Positions 50,078-59,235 of a stretch of DNA of 64,000 nt are shown here, one piece after another. The DNA is from Silvanigrella aquatica (lineage in GTDB: Bacteria > Bdellovibrionota_B > Oligoflexia > Silvanigrellales > Silvanigrellaceae), in the NCBI RefSeq assembly GCF_001907975.1, contig NZ_CP017834.1, positions 1,819,338 through 1,883,337 on the forward strand. Reading direction: 5' to 3'. The notes below the pieces were generated by a model that saw nothing but the letters and a program-made list of their open reading frames with translations, made no database searches and had not been told where the DNA came from. How positions within the stretch are numbered: the stretch's first letter is position 1; the number at the start of each line of letters is the position of its first letter. A program made the translations under genes and the position numbers.

Positions 50078-50997
50078 CAGTGCGCACCTGCTTTCTTTCT
50101 ATTTATACGTAACAAAAGTAACCTTGCGAACGCTAAGATTAAAAATGAAAGTACAAACAGAATCACACCGAGTTCAAGCAAGGAAGCAGGATACAAAAGC
50201 CCCGTTGCTTCGTTAAATTCATTAGCAATGGACGCTGAAATTGTTGTGCCTGGCATAAATAAAGAAGCCGTTAATTGCTTCGAATTCCCAATCACAAAGG
50301 TAACAGCCATAGTCTCACCCAGAGCTCTTCCCAAGCCCAGCATGATACTCCCAATCATTCCTTTGCGGACATAAGGAACAACGACTTTTCTTACAACTTC
50401 AAAACGTGTTGCCCCAATGCCGTAAGCGGCTTCTTTCAGGACAGGAGGAACAGAGCGAAACATATCAATTAATGTCGAAGAAATATAGGGGATAATCATA
50501 ATTGCTAAGATGAGTCCCGCAGTAAAGATACCAATTCCCAAAGAAGGACCGCCAAAAAGGTCTTCCAAATATGGTATTCCCTGAGCCGCATCAGAAACAA
50601 AAGGTTGGACATGATCAGCTAAAAAAGGCGCAAGAACCAGAAGTCCCCACATACCATAAATGATACTTGGAATTCCGGCCATGAGATCGATTAAAGTGCG
50701 CACGATTTTAGAAATTTTCCCTTGTGATATTTCAGCAATAAATACAGCAATACCCAAACTCAAAGGCACTCCTAAAAGCATGGCAATAACCGAAGTCATT
50801 AATGTGCCACAAATAGCACTAAGAGCACCAAAATGACCATTGATAGGATCCCAGGAGTCACTCACTAAAAAATGAAAGCCAAACGCGTGGATTGAGGGAG
50901 CACTGGCAACACAAAGAGAAAATAAAACACACAATAGCAATAGGAATGCAAACCATGCAAAAATTCTTGTTAGGTTTGAAAAGACAAAATCTCCCAA
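50077..50997 (-). CDS. pstC: Phosphate ABC transporter permease PstC
   Basis: 306 aa permease, partner of PstA. The EAA loop is LKEAAYGIGATRFEVVRKVV and the family motif GRALGETMAVTFVIGN is intact. TTG start at 50997 with GGAG at 51005-51008, another strong-SD/TTG pair in this window. It lies 55 bases downstream of pstS. Confidence 0.95.
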   Translation of the reverse strand: MGDFVFSNLTRIFAWFAFLLLLCVLFSLCVASAPSIHAFGFHFLVSDSWDPINGHFGALSAICGTLMTSVIAMLLGVPLSLGIAVFIAEISQGKISKIVRTLIDLMAGIPSIIYGMWGLLVLAPFLADHVQPFVSDAAQGIPYLEDLFGGPSLGIGIFTAGLILAIMIIPYISSTLIDMFRSVPPVLKEAAYGIGATRFEVVRKVVVPYVRKGMIGSIMLGLGRALGETMAVTFVIGNSKQLTASLFMPGTTISASIANEFNEATGLLYPASLLELGVILFVLSFLILAFARLLLLRINRKKAGAH

Positions 50998-51052
50998 AAT
51001 CTATCTCCAATAAAATGAACTCATTCAAAAAAGTAACAAAAAGTTTTAAAAA

Positions 51053-52171
51053 TTAAGTCTTGCTATCAGTCCATAACGGAGACTTATCTTTGTCAGACTT
51101 AATATCAACTTTCCATTTACTTTCAATTAATTTATAAGTTTTTTCAGGAATAGGAATATAATCTAAGGATTGTGCGGACTCAGCCCCTTTTGTAAAGGCA
51201 TAATTAAAGAACTTTAAAACTTCACTTCCAATTTCTGGTTTGGATTGATTTTTATGAACTAAAATGAAAGTGGAAGCCGTAATGGGCCATGTGTCAGCTC
51301 CCTTCTGATTTGCGAGCAGAACATACATTCCTGGTGCTTTTTCCCATTCCGCATTTAAGGAAGCTGCTTGGAAAGACTTTCTAAAGGCCTCACTCACCTT
51401 CTGTTCATTATTTAAATCGGCTACCACAATATTAGGAACAACTTTTCCGTCCGCATTTTGCAAACGAGTCCAAGCCAGTTTATTTTGCAGTGCGTAGGCA
51501 TATTCAACATAACCGATGGATCCAGAAGCGCGTTTTACCATAGAGGTCACGCCTTCATTTCCTTTACCACCCACGCCCATAATACCTTTTGGCCAAGCAA
51601 CAGCAGTACCTGTACCTGCTTTCCAAACTTGGGAGCCTGCTTTTTCAAGATAATGAGTGAAGTTGAATGTGGTTCCCGAGGAGTCGGAACGGTATACGAC
51701 AGTGATATTTTTACTAGGAAGTTTAAGTGTAGGATTGAGTTCGGCAATGCGTTTGTCATTCCAGTTTTTAATTTCACCGGTATAAATTTCAGCAATGAGT
51801 TTCGCATTTAATATAAGTTGTCCGTGGCTCACACCTTCGATATTGACAACAGGTACAATGCCTCCAATAATAGCAGGGAATTGCATAAGGCCTTTTTGTT
51901 CTAATTCTTCCGATTTAAGTGGCATGTCAGATGCGCCAAAATCGACTATTTTTGCTTCAATTTGTTTCAAACCTGCGCCTGAACCAATAGATTGATAATT
52001 GATTTTAATGCCTTTGTCCGCGTTGTATGCTGCCGACCATTTATAGAGCACAGGAGCTATAAAGCTGGATCCCGCGCCTGTAATTAAGTCAGATGCAAAA
52101 GAACTATAGCTTGCTGTAAGTGCTAACGAAGCCCCTAAAACTCGAGATGAAACGAACAATCTGTGCATCAT
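51053..52171 (-). CDS. pstS: Periplasmic phosphate-binding protein PstS
   Basis: 372 aa. Sec signal peptide ending near SSFAS-DL. Phosphate-binding loops are visible: TGAGSSFIAPVLYKW, FGASDMPL, and YRSDSSGTTFNFTHYL. First gene of pstSCAB. Tandem ATGs at 52171/52168 follow AGAGG. A Pho-box-like direct repeat lies about 160 bases upstream, so phosphate-starvation control by a PhoB-type regulator is likely. Confidence 0.96.
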   Translation of the reverse strand: MMHRLFVSSRVLGASLALTASYSSFASDLITGAGSSFIAPVLYKWSAAYNADKGIKINYQSIGSGAGLKQIEAKIVDFGASDMPLKSEELEQKGLMQFPAIIGGIVPVVNIEGVSHGQLILNAKLIAEIYTGEIKNWNDKRIAELNPTLKLPSKNITVVYRSDSSGTTFNFTHYLEKAGSQVWKAGTGTAVAWPKGIMGVGGKGNEGVTSMVKRASGSIGYVEYAYALQNKLAWTRLQNADGKVVPNIVVADLNNEQKVSEAFRKSFQAASLNAEWEKAPGMYVLLANQKGADTWPITASTFILVHKNQSKPEIGSEVLKFFNYAFTKGAESAQSLDYIPIPEKTYKLIESKWKVDIKSDKDKSPLWTDSKT

Positions 52172-52332
52172 AAACCTAACCTCTTAGTATAGTTGGACAA
52201 AATTAAAAACTCTAATAATTCAATACCACTTCCAACAAGTGAAGAGCTATTCCATTTTTACTAAAATTTACACTTTTATGTTGTTAAAAGAATTTGGCTA
52301 TCTTGTGGCATTTCAATGAGATTGCAATAATA

Positions 52333-52350
52333 ATGACACAAAAATGTCAC
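52333..52350 (-). promoter_or_regulatory. Pho-box-like direct repeat upstream of pstS
   Basis: On the minus strand the sequence reads GTGACAT-TTTT-GTGTCAT. These are two 7-mers separated by 4 bases, the geometry of the PhoB box; the second matches the CTGTCAT consensus at 6 of 7 positions. It lies in the divergent region between pstS and the Dph6-like gene. Confidence 0.55.
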
Positions 52351-52383
52351 AATCATGCAGGATGCACTAAAAGCTAGGGATTA

Positions 52384-52411
52384 TTGTCAAACAAAAAATC
52401 TTTGTTATAGT
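52384..52411 (+). promoter_or_regulatory. Sigma-70-type promoter for the Dph6-like gene
   Basis: TTGTCA (52384-52389), a 16-base spacer and TATAGT (52406-52411). The predicted transcript start near 52418 leaves a short leader with GGGAG at 52426-52430, followed by the TTG start at 52439. Confidence 0.6.
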
Positions 52412-52438
52412 TTTTAAAGCTTCTAGGGAGCAATGCCT

Positions 52439-53131
52439 TTGAAGAATTTATATCTAAATAAAGGAAATACTACTTTGGATCAAAAAAATATTTTTTGCGC
52501 ATGGAATGGTGGACATGATTGTGGTTTAAGTCTTTATCATGCAAAAAAATCGAACCAAGTAAAGTGCCTTGTCACTCCCTTAGTCGAAATGGGATCGGCA
52601 TACCGCACGAATATTTGTTCCCCGTCTCTACTGCGCGCACAAGCCGACTTGCTAAAAATACCTTTGCTTATTTTTAATACATCTTCAGAAGAATTAGAAG
52701 AAAATTATAAACAAACAATGGCCAATTTTAAAAAATATAAAATTGAGGGAGGAGTTTTTCCTTTTATCAACAACGAAACACAAAAAAATTCAATTGAAAA
52801 TATTTGTCATAGCCAAGGTATTGAAGCTCATATGCCACTTTGGGAACGTAACAAAGAAGGATTGTTATCTGAATTTCTAGAACTCGGATTTAAAGCTAAA
52901 ATTATTTCTGTCAATGAAAAATATTTAACCCGGGATTTTCTTTCAAAAGATCTTGATAAAGATATTATTGAAGAGTTTCGAAACAGAAAAATCGATTTAT
53001 TTGGTGAAAATGGAGAGTTTCAAACCATTCTTTATGAAGCTCCCTATTTTAGCCAACGCCTTCAGTTAAAAGATGGTGATATTAATCTTAAAAATGGTTA
53101 CTGGACATTAGACATCACCAATCAAAATTAA
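52439..53131 (+). CDS. Dph6/MJ0570-like adenine-nucleotide alpha-hydrolase with altered PP-loop
   Basis: 230 aa from the TTG at 52439, 8 bases from GGGAG; the ATG at 52433 would be only 2 bases from it. The family is related to diphthine-ammonia ligase, which uses ATP through an SGGKDS PP-loop. Here the loop reads NGGHDC (23-28), with Lys and Ser replaced. Other family marks are kept: SPSLLRAQADLLKIPL, GVFPF, and the C-terminal FGENGEFQTILYEAP. Bacteria lack diphthamide, so the true substrate is unknown; the altered loop raises the question of catalytic change. It diverges from pstS. Confidence 0.78.
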   Translation: MKNLYLNKGNTTLDQKNIFCAWNGGHDCGLSLYHAKKSNQVKCLVTPLVEMGSAYRTNICSPSLLRAQADLLKIPLLIFNTSSEELEENYKQTMANFKKYKIEGGVFPFINNETQKNSIENICHSQGIEAHMPLWERNKEGLLSEFLELGFKAKIISVNEKYLTRDFLSKDLDKDIIEEFRNRKIDLFGENGEFQTILYEAPYFSQRLQLKDGDINLKNGYWTLDITNQN

Positions 53132-53171
53132 GAAAAATTTTTATTTTTATTTAAAATAAGACAAGTTAAAA

Positions 53172-54164
53172 TTAAGGTAAAAAAGAATTATCTAAATATT
53201 CGCTTGCTTTTGGTATTTGCTGAATTAAATCTACTTTTTTCATCCAACCAGCATAGGCTTCAAATCGCGATTCGGATTGATAGCCCCATTTTGGTGCATC
53301 GGCTTGAAACATGCTGGATAGCATTTTTGTAGATGCATTTACTAAATTACCCTCGAGTTCGGGAACTTCCTCTATTAAAATTTTAGCAGCTTGCTCCGGA
53401 TTTTGAATTGCAAATTCAAACCCAAGCGAAGTGGCTTTCATGAAATTTTTAACCAGATCTGGTTCCCTTTTTATTTTATTTTCGCTTGTTATAACAAGAG
53501 GTGAAGGTTTATTTAATTCAGAAAAATGTTCATTTGGACAATATGTTCCCACCGAGACACCTTTGAGTTCTGCAGCTAAAATATTCCAAGCTCGGTATTC
53601 CCACGTAAAATCAACATTTTTTAATGTTGCTGGCAAAAAATCCTGCGCTCCTGTGGTAAGTATTTTTAACTTATTAAATTGCGCGCCATTTTTTTCAAAA
53701 ATATATTTTAAGGTTGCATTTTCTTCAGGACTTCCCCAACCTCCATAACGCTTTCCTTCTAAATCTTTTATTGATTTAATTTTTGAATTTGTACGCCAAA
53801 CAAAACAGGAAGAATCTTTTTGAATAATTCCAGCTAAAGAAACAATAGGAACATGAGCATTGCGTGCATAAATAAGATCATTGGCGTAACTAATACCAAA
53901 ATCCGCTTTTCCCGTGCCAACAAGAGCTGTTGCTGTCGTCTGTGTTGGATTCAAAATCTTTAATTGAATGCCATATTGAGAATAAAAACCTTTATTTTTT
54001 GCAACATAAAATCCAATGTGATTGGTATTGGGCTTCCAATCAAGCAAAAGGCTTAGATTTTTTAATTTTATATTTTTTTCATCTGCATTTGAATCCGCAT
54101 GGCTTTTTAAAGAAACAAACACAATTGATAAAAGTGCCATAGAAACAATTCTAATTTTAAACAT
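53172..54164 (-). CDS. NMT1/THI5-like (ThiY-type) periplasmic substrate-binding protein
   Basis: 330 aa with a Sec signal peptide (MFKIR..., cleavage near SHA-DS). The mature N-terminus LLLDWKPNTNHIGFYVAKNKGFY is the NMT1/ThiY signature. Then follow LVGTGKADFGISYANDLIYAR and GKRYGGWGSPEENATLKYIF. Relatives bind thiamine pyrimidine precursors (formylaminopyrimidine) or sulphonates. No ThiXZ permease or ATPase genes adjoin it and no TPP riboswitch is visible upstream. ATG at 54164 with GAGG upstream. Confidence 0.88.
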   Translation of the reverse strand: MFKIRIVSMALLSIVFVSLKSHADSNADEKNIKLKNLSLLLDWKPNTNHIGFYVAKNKGFYSQYGIQLKILNPTQTTATALVGTGKADFGISYANDLIYARNAHVPIVSLAGIIQKDSSCFVWRTNSKIKSIKDLEGKRYGGWGSPEENATLKYIFEKNGAQFNKLKILTTGAQDFLPATLKNVDFTWEYRAWNILAAELKGVSVGTYCPNEHFSELNKPSPLVITSENKIKREPDLVKNFMKATSLGFEFAIQNPEQAAKILIEEVPELEGNLVNASTKMLSSMFQADAPKWGYQSESRFEAYAGWMKKVDLIQQIPKASEYLDNSFLP

Positions 54165-54375
54165 AGCAAGACCTCAGGACAAATCATATTCAAAACACAT
54201 GAATACTACGAGAGTTTTGTCGCGACAAGGGTTTGCAATCAAAAAAGAGAACATGATTTGTTCAATTTCAAAATAAACAAAAGACAAAGTTTTGACCGCT
54301 TTTAAGTTTTAGTCATAAATTTAATTTTATAAATTAGAGATATGATTAAAAGTCATTTTATAATAGGAGCTCAAA

Positions 54376-55137
54376 TTGAAGAGTCATACCTTGGTGAAAA
54401 TAATCTTCGCTATATTGAGCTTTTTTTTATTAATTTCAAACACTTACTCCGAAGATAGTTCGTTTGAAATTTCAGTAGGCCTTTTACCCCCGCAAGTTAT
54501 CAAATTGAACAAGACTAAGCCGGAAGGATTGTTCATAGAAGTTCTTACTGAGGCATTAGAAAACTCTCATATCCCTTATAAAATCAAAATTTCCCCATGG
54601 AAAAGAGCCGTTGAAGAAAATGCGAGTACAAATCAACTCTATTACTTGATTCGCACTCCCGCACGAGAAACTAAATACAGTTGGATTACTTCATTATATG
54701 AAGATCCTTCTGCTCTTTACAATTTAAAAGACTCCCCCACTATTAGAAACTTTGATGATTTCAAAAAATTAAAAAATATAGGAACTTTCGCTGGTGGTGC
54801 AGGAGAAAGTCTACTAAAATATTTAGGATTTGAAAAACAAATTTATTATTGCAAAGATGATGAACAATGCATTAAATTATTAATAGATGGCACTCTTGAT
54901 GGTTGGTTTTCGCAAAATTTAAAATCAAAATATTTGATGAAAAAATTAAAAATTGAAAAAATGTTTAACAAAGAGTTTATCCTTTTTAATGGCCAGGGCT
55001 ATCTGGCTGCTTCGTTAAATATGAGTAAAAAAGACCAAGATATTATTAGAAATTCCATGGAAAAGTTTAAAAAAAATTCGAAATATAGACACATCTTGAA
55101 AATGTACGGAGCAAAACCTCCTGAAACTCACAAATAG
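54376..55137 (+). CDS. Periplasmic SBP family 3-like protein
   Basis: 253 aa. TTG start at 54376, 6 bases after AGGAG. Signal peptide: hydrophobic IIFAILSFFLLIS, cleavage near TYS-ED. The mature protein has PEGLFIEVLTEALENSHIPYKIKISPWKRAVEE and YYLIRTPARETKYSWIT, a divergent family-3 type seen in many MCP-rich bacteria. It has two Cys close together (YYCKDDEQC). No transporter genes lie on the same strand until the amino-acid ABC genes 150 bases on, which carry their own fused binding domain. It may serve as an additional binding protein for them. Confidence 0.82.
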   Translation: MKSHTLVKIIFAILSFFLLISNTYSEDSSFEISVGLLPPQVIKLNKTKPEGLFIEVLTEALENSHIPYKIKISPWKRAVEENASTNQLYYLIRTPARETKYSWITSLYEDPSALYNLKDSPTIRNFDDFKKLKNIGTFAGGAGESLLKYLGFEKQIYYCKDDEQCIKLLIDGTLDGWFSQNLKSKYLMKKLKIEKMFNKEFILFNGQGYLAASLNMSKKDQDIIRNSMEKFKKNSKYRHILKMYGAKPPETHK

Positions 55138-55289
55138 ATCACCTCTCCGTTTGGGCAGTAGAACTCTTTTACAAATTTTGCATTCTTTTGTTTCCAATCG
55201 CAATAAAACTGTGATACCTGCAAGTGCTTGGCGTTAGCGTACTATTTTCTCTAACACATCTCCTGTAAAAAAATTATAAGGGGTTTTTT

Positions 55290-56066
55290 ATGATGATAAG
55301 TGCAACGGGTGCATATATTTCCGTAAAAAATTTATCAAAAAAGCATGGTCATTTAGAAGTTCTTCGTGACATTAATCTTGAAGTAACACCTGGTGAACTT
55401 ACTGTTTTAATTGGGCCTTCTGGCTGTGGCAAATCAACTTTGTTACGCTGCCTGAACGGACTTGAAACATTAGATTCTGGGTCGATTATCATTAATGGTA
55501 TTGTGCTTGAAAAAAACGAAAAAACGCCTTCATTATCTTCGGATTTTGATAAAAAAGCCCGTGCTATTCGTGAGAATGTAGGAATGGTTTTTCAAAATTT
55601 TAATTTATTTCCTCATCTCACTTTACTTGAAAATATTACAAAAGCACCCGTTGTCGTAAAGAAAATGGCTGTAAAAGAAGCTCAAGAAAAGGCAAAAGAT
55701 CTTTTGGTAAAAGTGGGACTGGCTACGCACGCAAACCACTATCCTTGCCAGCTTTCTGGGGGCCAGCAACAAAGAGCCGCTATTGCGCGCGCGCTTGCCA
55801 TGTCACCTAAAGCTATTCTATACGATGAACCCACATCCGCATTAGATCCAGGATTGGTTCATGAAGTTCTGCAAGTCATGAGAACTCTTGATGATGAGGG
55901 CATGACACAAATCGTTGTGACTCATGAAATGCGCTTTGCCCGTGATGTAGCTGACCATATTGTGCACATGCAAGAAGGTAACATTGTAGAAATCGGAACT
56001 CCCGAGCAAATTTTTACAGCGCCTAAAGATGAAAGAACTCGTCATTTTCTTCGTAATTTTCTTTAA
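55290..56066 (+). CDS. glnQ: Amino-acid ABC transporter ATPase (GlnQ/HisP type)
   Basis: 258 aa. Walker [11 protein letters not shown]-loop [18 protein letters not shown], signature [15 protein letters not shown], Walker [15 protein letters not shown], switch VVTHEM. The [12 protein letters not shown] and [12 protein letters not shown] stretches are typical of polar amino acid importers. An insertion of about ten residues ([19 protein letters not shown]) precedes the Q-loop. ATG at 55290 behind AAGGGG. It heads an operon: the fusion gene follows after 20 bases. Confidence 0.93.
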   Translation: MMISATGAYISVKNLSKKHGHLEVLRDINLEVTPGELTVLIGPSGCGKSTLLRCLNGLETLDSGSIIINGIVLEKNEKTPSLSSDFDKKARAIRENVGMVFQNFNLFPHLTLLENITKAPVVVKKMAVKEAQEKAKDLLVKVGLATHANHYPCQLSGGQQQRAAIARALAMSPKAILYDEPTSALDPGLVHEVLQVMRTLDDEGMTQIVVTHEMRFARDVADHIVHMQEGNIVEIGTPEQIFTAPKDERTRHFLRNFL

Positions 56067-56086
56067 AAGAGGGGGGTGTTTTTATA

Positions 56087-57634
56087 ATGCTACAACTCCG
56101 TTACTTTGTTGTTTCTTTATTTTGTTTCTTTAACTCTCTTCCTGTCTTTGCCCAAGAAGGGCAAAAAACCCTACGCTGGGGCAGCGATGCGGACAGCGGC
56201 GCTCCCTACGTCTTTCGCAATGCCAAAGACCCTTCCCAAATCATTGGTCTCGATGCCGACATCATCCATGCTGTTGCCGATCACTTGGGTATGAAAGCCG
56301 AATTTGTCCAAAATCAGTGGGATGGCCTTATTCCAGGACTGCTCGCAGGCAATTACGACCTTGTGATTGACGGTCTCGAAATTATTGAAGAAAGAAAACA
56401 AAGCATAAGTTTTTCTGACCCCTACTACATAACTCATGAACAAATTGTAGTGAATAAAGAAAACTATGAAATAAACAAATTAGCCGATTTAAGAGGAAAA
56501 CGCGTCGCGACTTTACCAGCATCTCTCGCCTATAAAATTTTAGAAGATGTTGGTGGCGTACAAGTTAAAATATATGATGAAGAGGTTAATGCCTACGCTG
56601 ACTTAGCCGCAGGCGATAGACTCGATGCGGTTTTACTCGATCAACCCATTGCTCAATACTATGCCAAGCATAATCCAAAATTAAAATTTGTTGGATCCCC
56701 TATTGGTCATATGGAATACGGAATTGCATTTCGTAAAAATGATAAAGAACTGCGCTTAAAGGTAAATAGAGCTCTAAATGAACTCATTAAAAATGGAAAA
56801 ATTCAACAAATTCACGAAAAATGGGGTCTTTGGAATAAAACCACTGCTGAAACTTGGAATGTTTCAGCTGAATATAAATCAGAACCTTATGGGTATGAAG
56901 ATTATCTCAGCAACATGGGTCTAGAAAAAACCTGGCTTGATAAAGTAAAGCAATATGTGAGCTTTTTGCCATTATTAGCTAAGGGGGCTGTAGTTACTTT
57001 AGAAATTTCTATTTTAGCTATGATTCTTGCTGTTACTTTAGGTCTATTCATAGCTTTAGTGCGTTTATATGCACACCCATTTTTTTCAAAATTAGCGCTT
57101 ATTTACGTTGAAATAATAAGAGGAACGCCTTTATTAATTCAACTTTACATTATTTTTTATGGACTTCCTCATCTTGGCCTTAAATTAAGTCCGTTTTTTG
57201 CCGCCGTCATAGGACTCGGTCTTAACTACGCCGCCAATGAAGCAGAAAATTACCGCGCCGGTTTAACTTCAATTCCTTCCAGCCAAATGGATGCGGCCTT
57301 CGCTTTAGGCATGTCGCGCTTGGAATCTTTGCGTCATATTATTATTCCCCAAGCCGTGCGCGTAGTCATTCCCCCTGTGACAAACGATTTTATTTCACTT
57401 ATTAAAGATTCATCTTTAGTTTCTGTCATCACACTCATTGAATTGACCACTATTTATGGTCAGCTTGCTTCCACCTATTTTGATTATCTTGGCATTGGCC
57501 TCCTTGCTGCATCTGTTTACTTTTTGATAGGATTGCCATTCGCACGCCTCTCAAGAATGGCGGAACGTTACTTTGCGGTGTCCAACAGAAGAAATTTCAA
57601 TAAAAACATTCAAGCACAAGGAAGTGTGAAATGA
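56087..57634 (+). CDS. Amino-acid ABC transporter: periplasmic binding domain fused to permease
   Basis: 515 aa. Signal peptide (cleavage near VFAQEG), then an SBP family-3 domain (~25-265: GLDADIIHAVADHLGMKAEF, YDLVIDGLEIIEERKQSISF, DAVLLDQPIAQYY). It is followed by a BPD_transp_1 permease (~290-500) with the EAA loop AENYRAGLTSIPSSQMDAAF... and IIIPQAVRVVIPP. SBP-permease fusions of this kind tether the receptor to the membrane. It pairs with the ATPase just upstream; the stop overlaps pepA by 4 bases. Substrate probably a polar amino acid such as glutamine. Confidence 0.92.
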   Translation: MLQLRYFVVSLFCFFNSLPVFAQEGQKTLRWGSDADSGAPYVFRNAKDPSQIIGLDADIIHAVADHLGMKAEFVQNQWDGLIPGLLAGNYDLVIDGLEIIEERKQSISFSDPYYITHEQIVVNKENYEINKLADLRGKRVATLPASLAYKILEDVGGVQVKIYDEEVNAYADLAAGDRLDAVLLDQPIAQYYAKHNPKLKFVGSPIGHMEYGIAFRKNDKELRLKVNRALNELIKNGKIQQIHEKWGLWNKTTAETWNVSAEYKSEPYGYEDYLSNMGLEKTWLDKVKQYVSFLPLLAKGAVVTLEISILAMILAVTLGLFIALVRLYAHPFFSKLALIYVEIIRGTPLLIQLYIIFYGLPHLGLKLSPFFAAVIGLGLNYAANEAENYRAGLTSIPSSQMDAAFALGMSRLESLRHIIIPQAVRVVIPPVTNDFISLIKDSSLVSVITLIELTTIYGQLASTYFDYLGIGLLAASVYFLIGLPFARLSRMAERYFAVSNRRNFNKNIQAQGSVK

Positions 57635-59127
57635 AAACAAGAATTGCAATTGAATTATTTGAAACTTTACCAGAAAAAGTAGATACTCTTTTTTCTTTAA
57701 TTTGTGAAAATTCACTGCATTCGCCTTGCTTAACAGATCTTCCAGCACGATTAAAAGAAATTGGTTTTACAGGTACAGCTCAAGAGAAAAAATTAATTTC
57801 ACAAAGTAACAAAGTAATTGTCGCTATTGGTGCTGGTTCCACTTTAAAAAATACGGAGCTGAGCGGTTTTCGCAAAGCCATTGGAAAAACCATATCCGAA
57901 GCTAAAGATCAAAACTTGACTCAAATATGTGTTGAAATTTATCCTACAGAGCATTCGGATTTAGAATATATTTCCTATGTATTCGCAGAAACTGTTACGT
58001 TAGCTTTATATTCTTTTGAACACAATTATTCAAATCAAGTATTTCCACAAAAAAAAGCACACTCCGTTGAAGAAATTAAATTATTTATTAGTGGCTCAGC
58101 AACAGTGCATGAAAAATTAAAAGAAAATATTACAAAAGGAATGGCAAGAGGACAAAGTTTAAATTTTGCTCGTTACTTAAGTGATTTGCCTTCAAATCAA
58201 TTGCGCCCTAAAGATTTGTCTTTACTTACCCAAGAAAAATTCTCAGAACTAAAGCATACCAGTTCCACTATTTTAGACAAAATAGAACTTGAAAAACAAG
58301 GTTTTGGTGGGATTATTGCTGTAGGAAAAGGCAGCATTTATGACCCTTACTTAGCCATTTTCGACTACAATCCTCCCGATGCCAAAGAAACCATCGTCCT
58401 CATTGGTAAAGGTGTTACCTTTGATACGGGTGGTTATTCTATAAAACCCAAAAAATTTCATGATGAAATGAAATATGACATGTGTGGTGCTGCTAATATT
58501 TTTTCCGCAGCTTATATTGCTGCTAAAGAAGAAATGCCGTTACGTATTATCTGTATGCTCGCCTGCGTTGAAAATAGTATTGGTGATTACGCGCAAAGAC
58601 CAAGTGATGTCTACAAAGCTTGGAATGGAAAGTTAGTCGATGTCTACAATACCGATGCCGAAGGACGCCTTATTCTCGCCGATGTCATTGCCTACTCAGC
58701 TTCTTTTGCTCCTAAAATGATCATCGATTTAGCCACGCTTACAGGGGGCTCAAGTCAAATTGCAAGCAACATGGCCGCTATTTTATGTGTGAATCAAGAG
58801 TCTCTTGTTCCCTTAGTGAAAAACGCTGCCGCCCTTGCTGGTGAAAAGTATGTGCATCTCGAAATTTTACCCGAAGCCACAGAGAGTATTAAAGGAACAG
58901 TTTCCGACTACACCAACATGAATAACAAATGGCAAGAGGGTGCTGCGACCATGCATGCCGCCGCTTTTTTACAGGAATTTGTACCTCCCGAATCGCAATG
59001 GATTCACCTTGACATTGCGAGCATGGCCTATGGAGGACGCGATAATAGCTATTTATCCACCACAGGTGCCACCTCATTTGGAGCGCGCACCATTGTCCAC
59101 ATTTTGAAAAAAATAGCTGAAGAATAA
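57631..59127 (+). CDS. pepA: Cytosolic leucyl aminopeptidase, M17 family
   Basis: 498 aa. It cleaves N-terminal residues from peptides using two metal ions. Metal ligands are in place: K260 and D265 (IGKGVTFDTGG), D283 (KYDMCGAA), D342 and E344 in NTDAEGRL, with catalytic R346. The N-terminal macro-like domain (~1-165) is divergent. ATG overlaps the transporter stop (ATGA), so it is translationally coupled to amino-acid import, a coherent peptide/amino-acid utilisation operon. Confidence 0.95.
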   Translation: MKTRIAIELFETLPEKVDTLFSLICENSLHSPCLTDLPARLKEIGFTGTAQEKKLISQSNKVIVAIGAGSTLKNTELSGFRKAIGKTISEAKDQNLTQICVEIYPTEHSDLEYISYVFAETVTLALYSFEHNYSNQVFPQKKAHSVEEIKLFISGSATVHEKLKENITKGMARGQSLNFARYLSDLPSNQLRPKDLSLLTQEKFSELKHTSSTILDKIELEKQGFGGIIAVGKGSIYDPYLAIFDYNPPDAKETIVLIGKGVTFDTGGYSIKPKKFHDEMKYDMCGAANIFSAAYIAAKEEMPLRIICMLACVENSIGDYAQRPSDVYKAWNGKLVDVYNTDAEGRLILADVIAYSASFAPKMIIDLATLTGGSSQIASNMAAILCVNQESLVPLVKNAAALAGEKYVHLEILPEATESIKGTVSDYTNMNNKWQEGAATMHAAAFLQEFVPPESQWIHLDIASMAYGGRDNSYLSTTGATSFGARTIVHILKKIAEE

Positions 59128-59235
59128 AATCAAGTCTTTACGTAAGAATATCTAAAAAATTTGTAAATAATAACAGGAATACATTCTGAAAAACTTCCTA
59201 TAGAAATTCAAACTCCTTTTAAAAATATAGAAAAA

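Noticed and set aside
54165-54375. Possible TPP riboswitch upstream of the ThiY-like gene
   Set aside because: None of the conserved TPP aptamer words (CTGAGA, the CTGGATAATGCC-like 3' part) is present on the minus strand leader.
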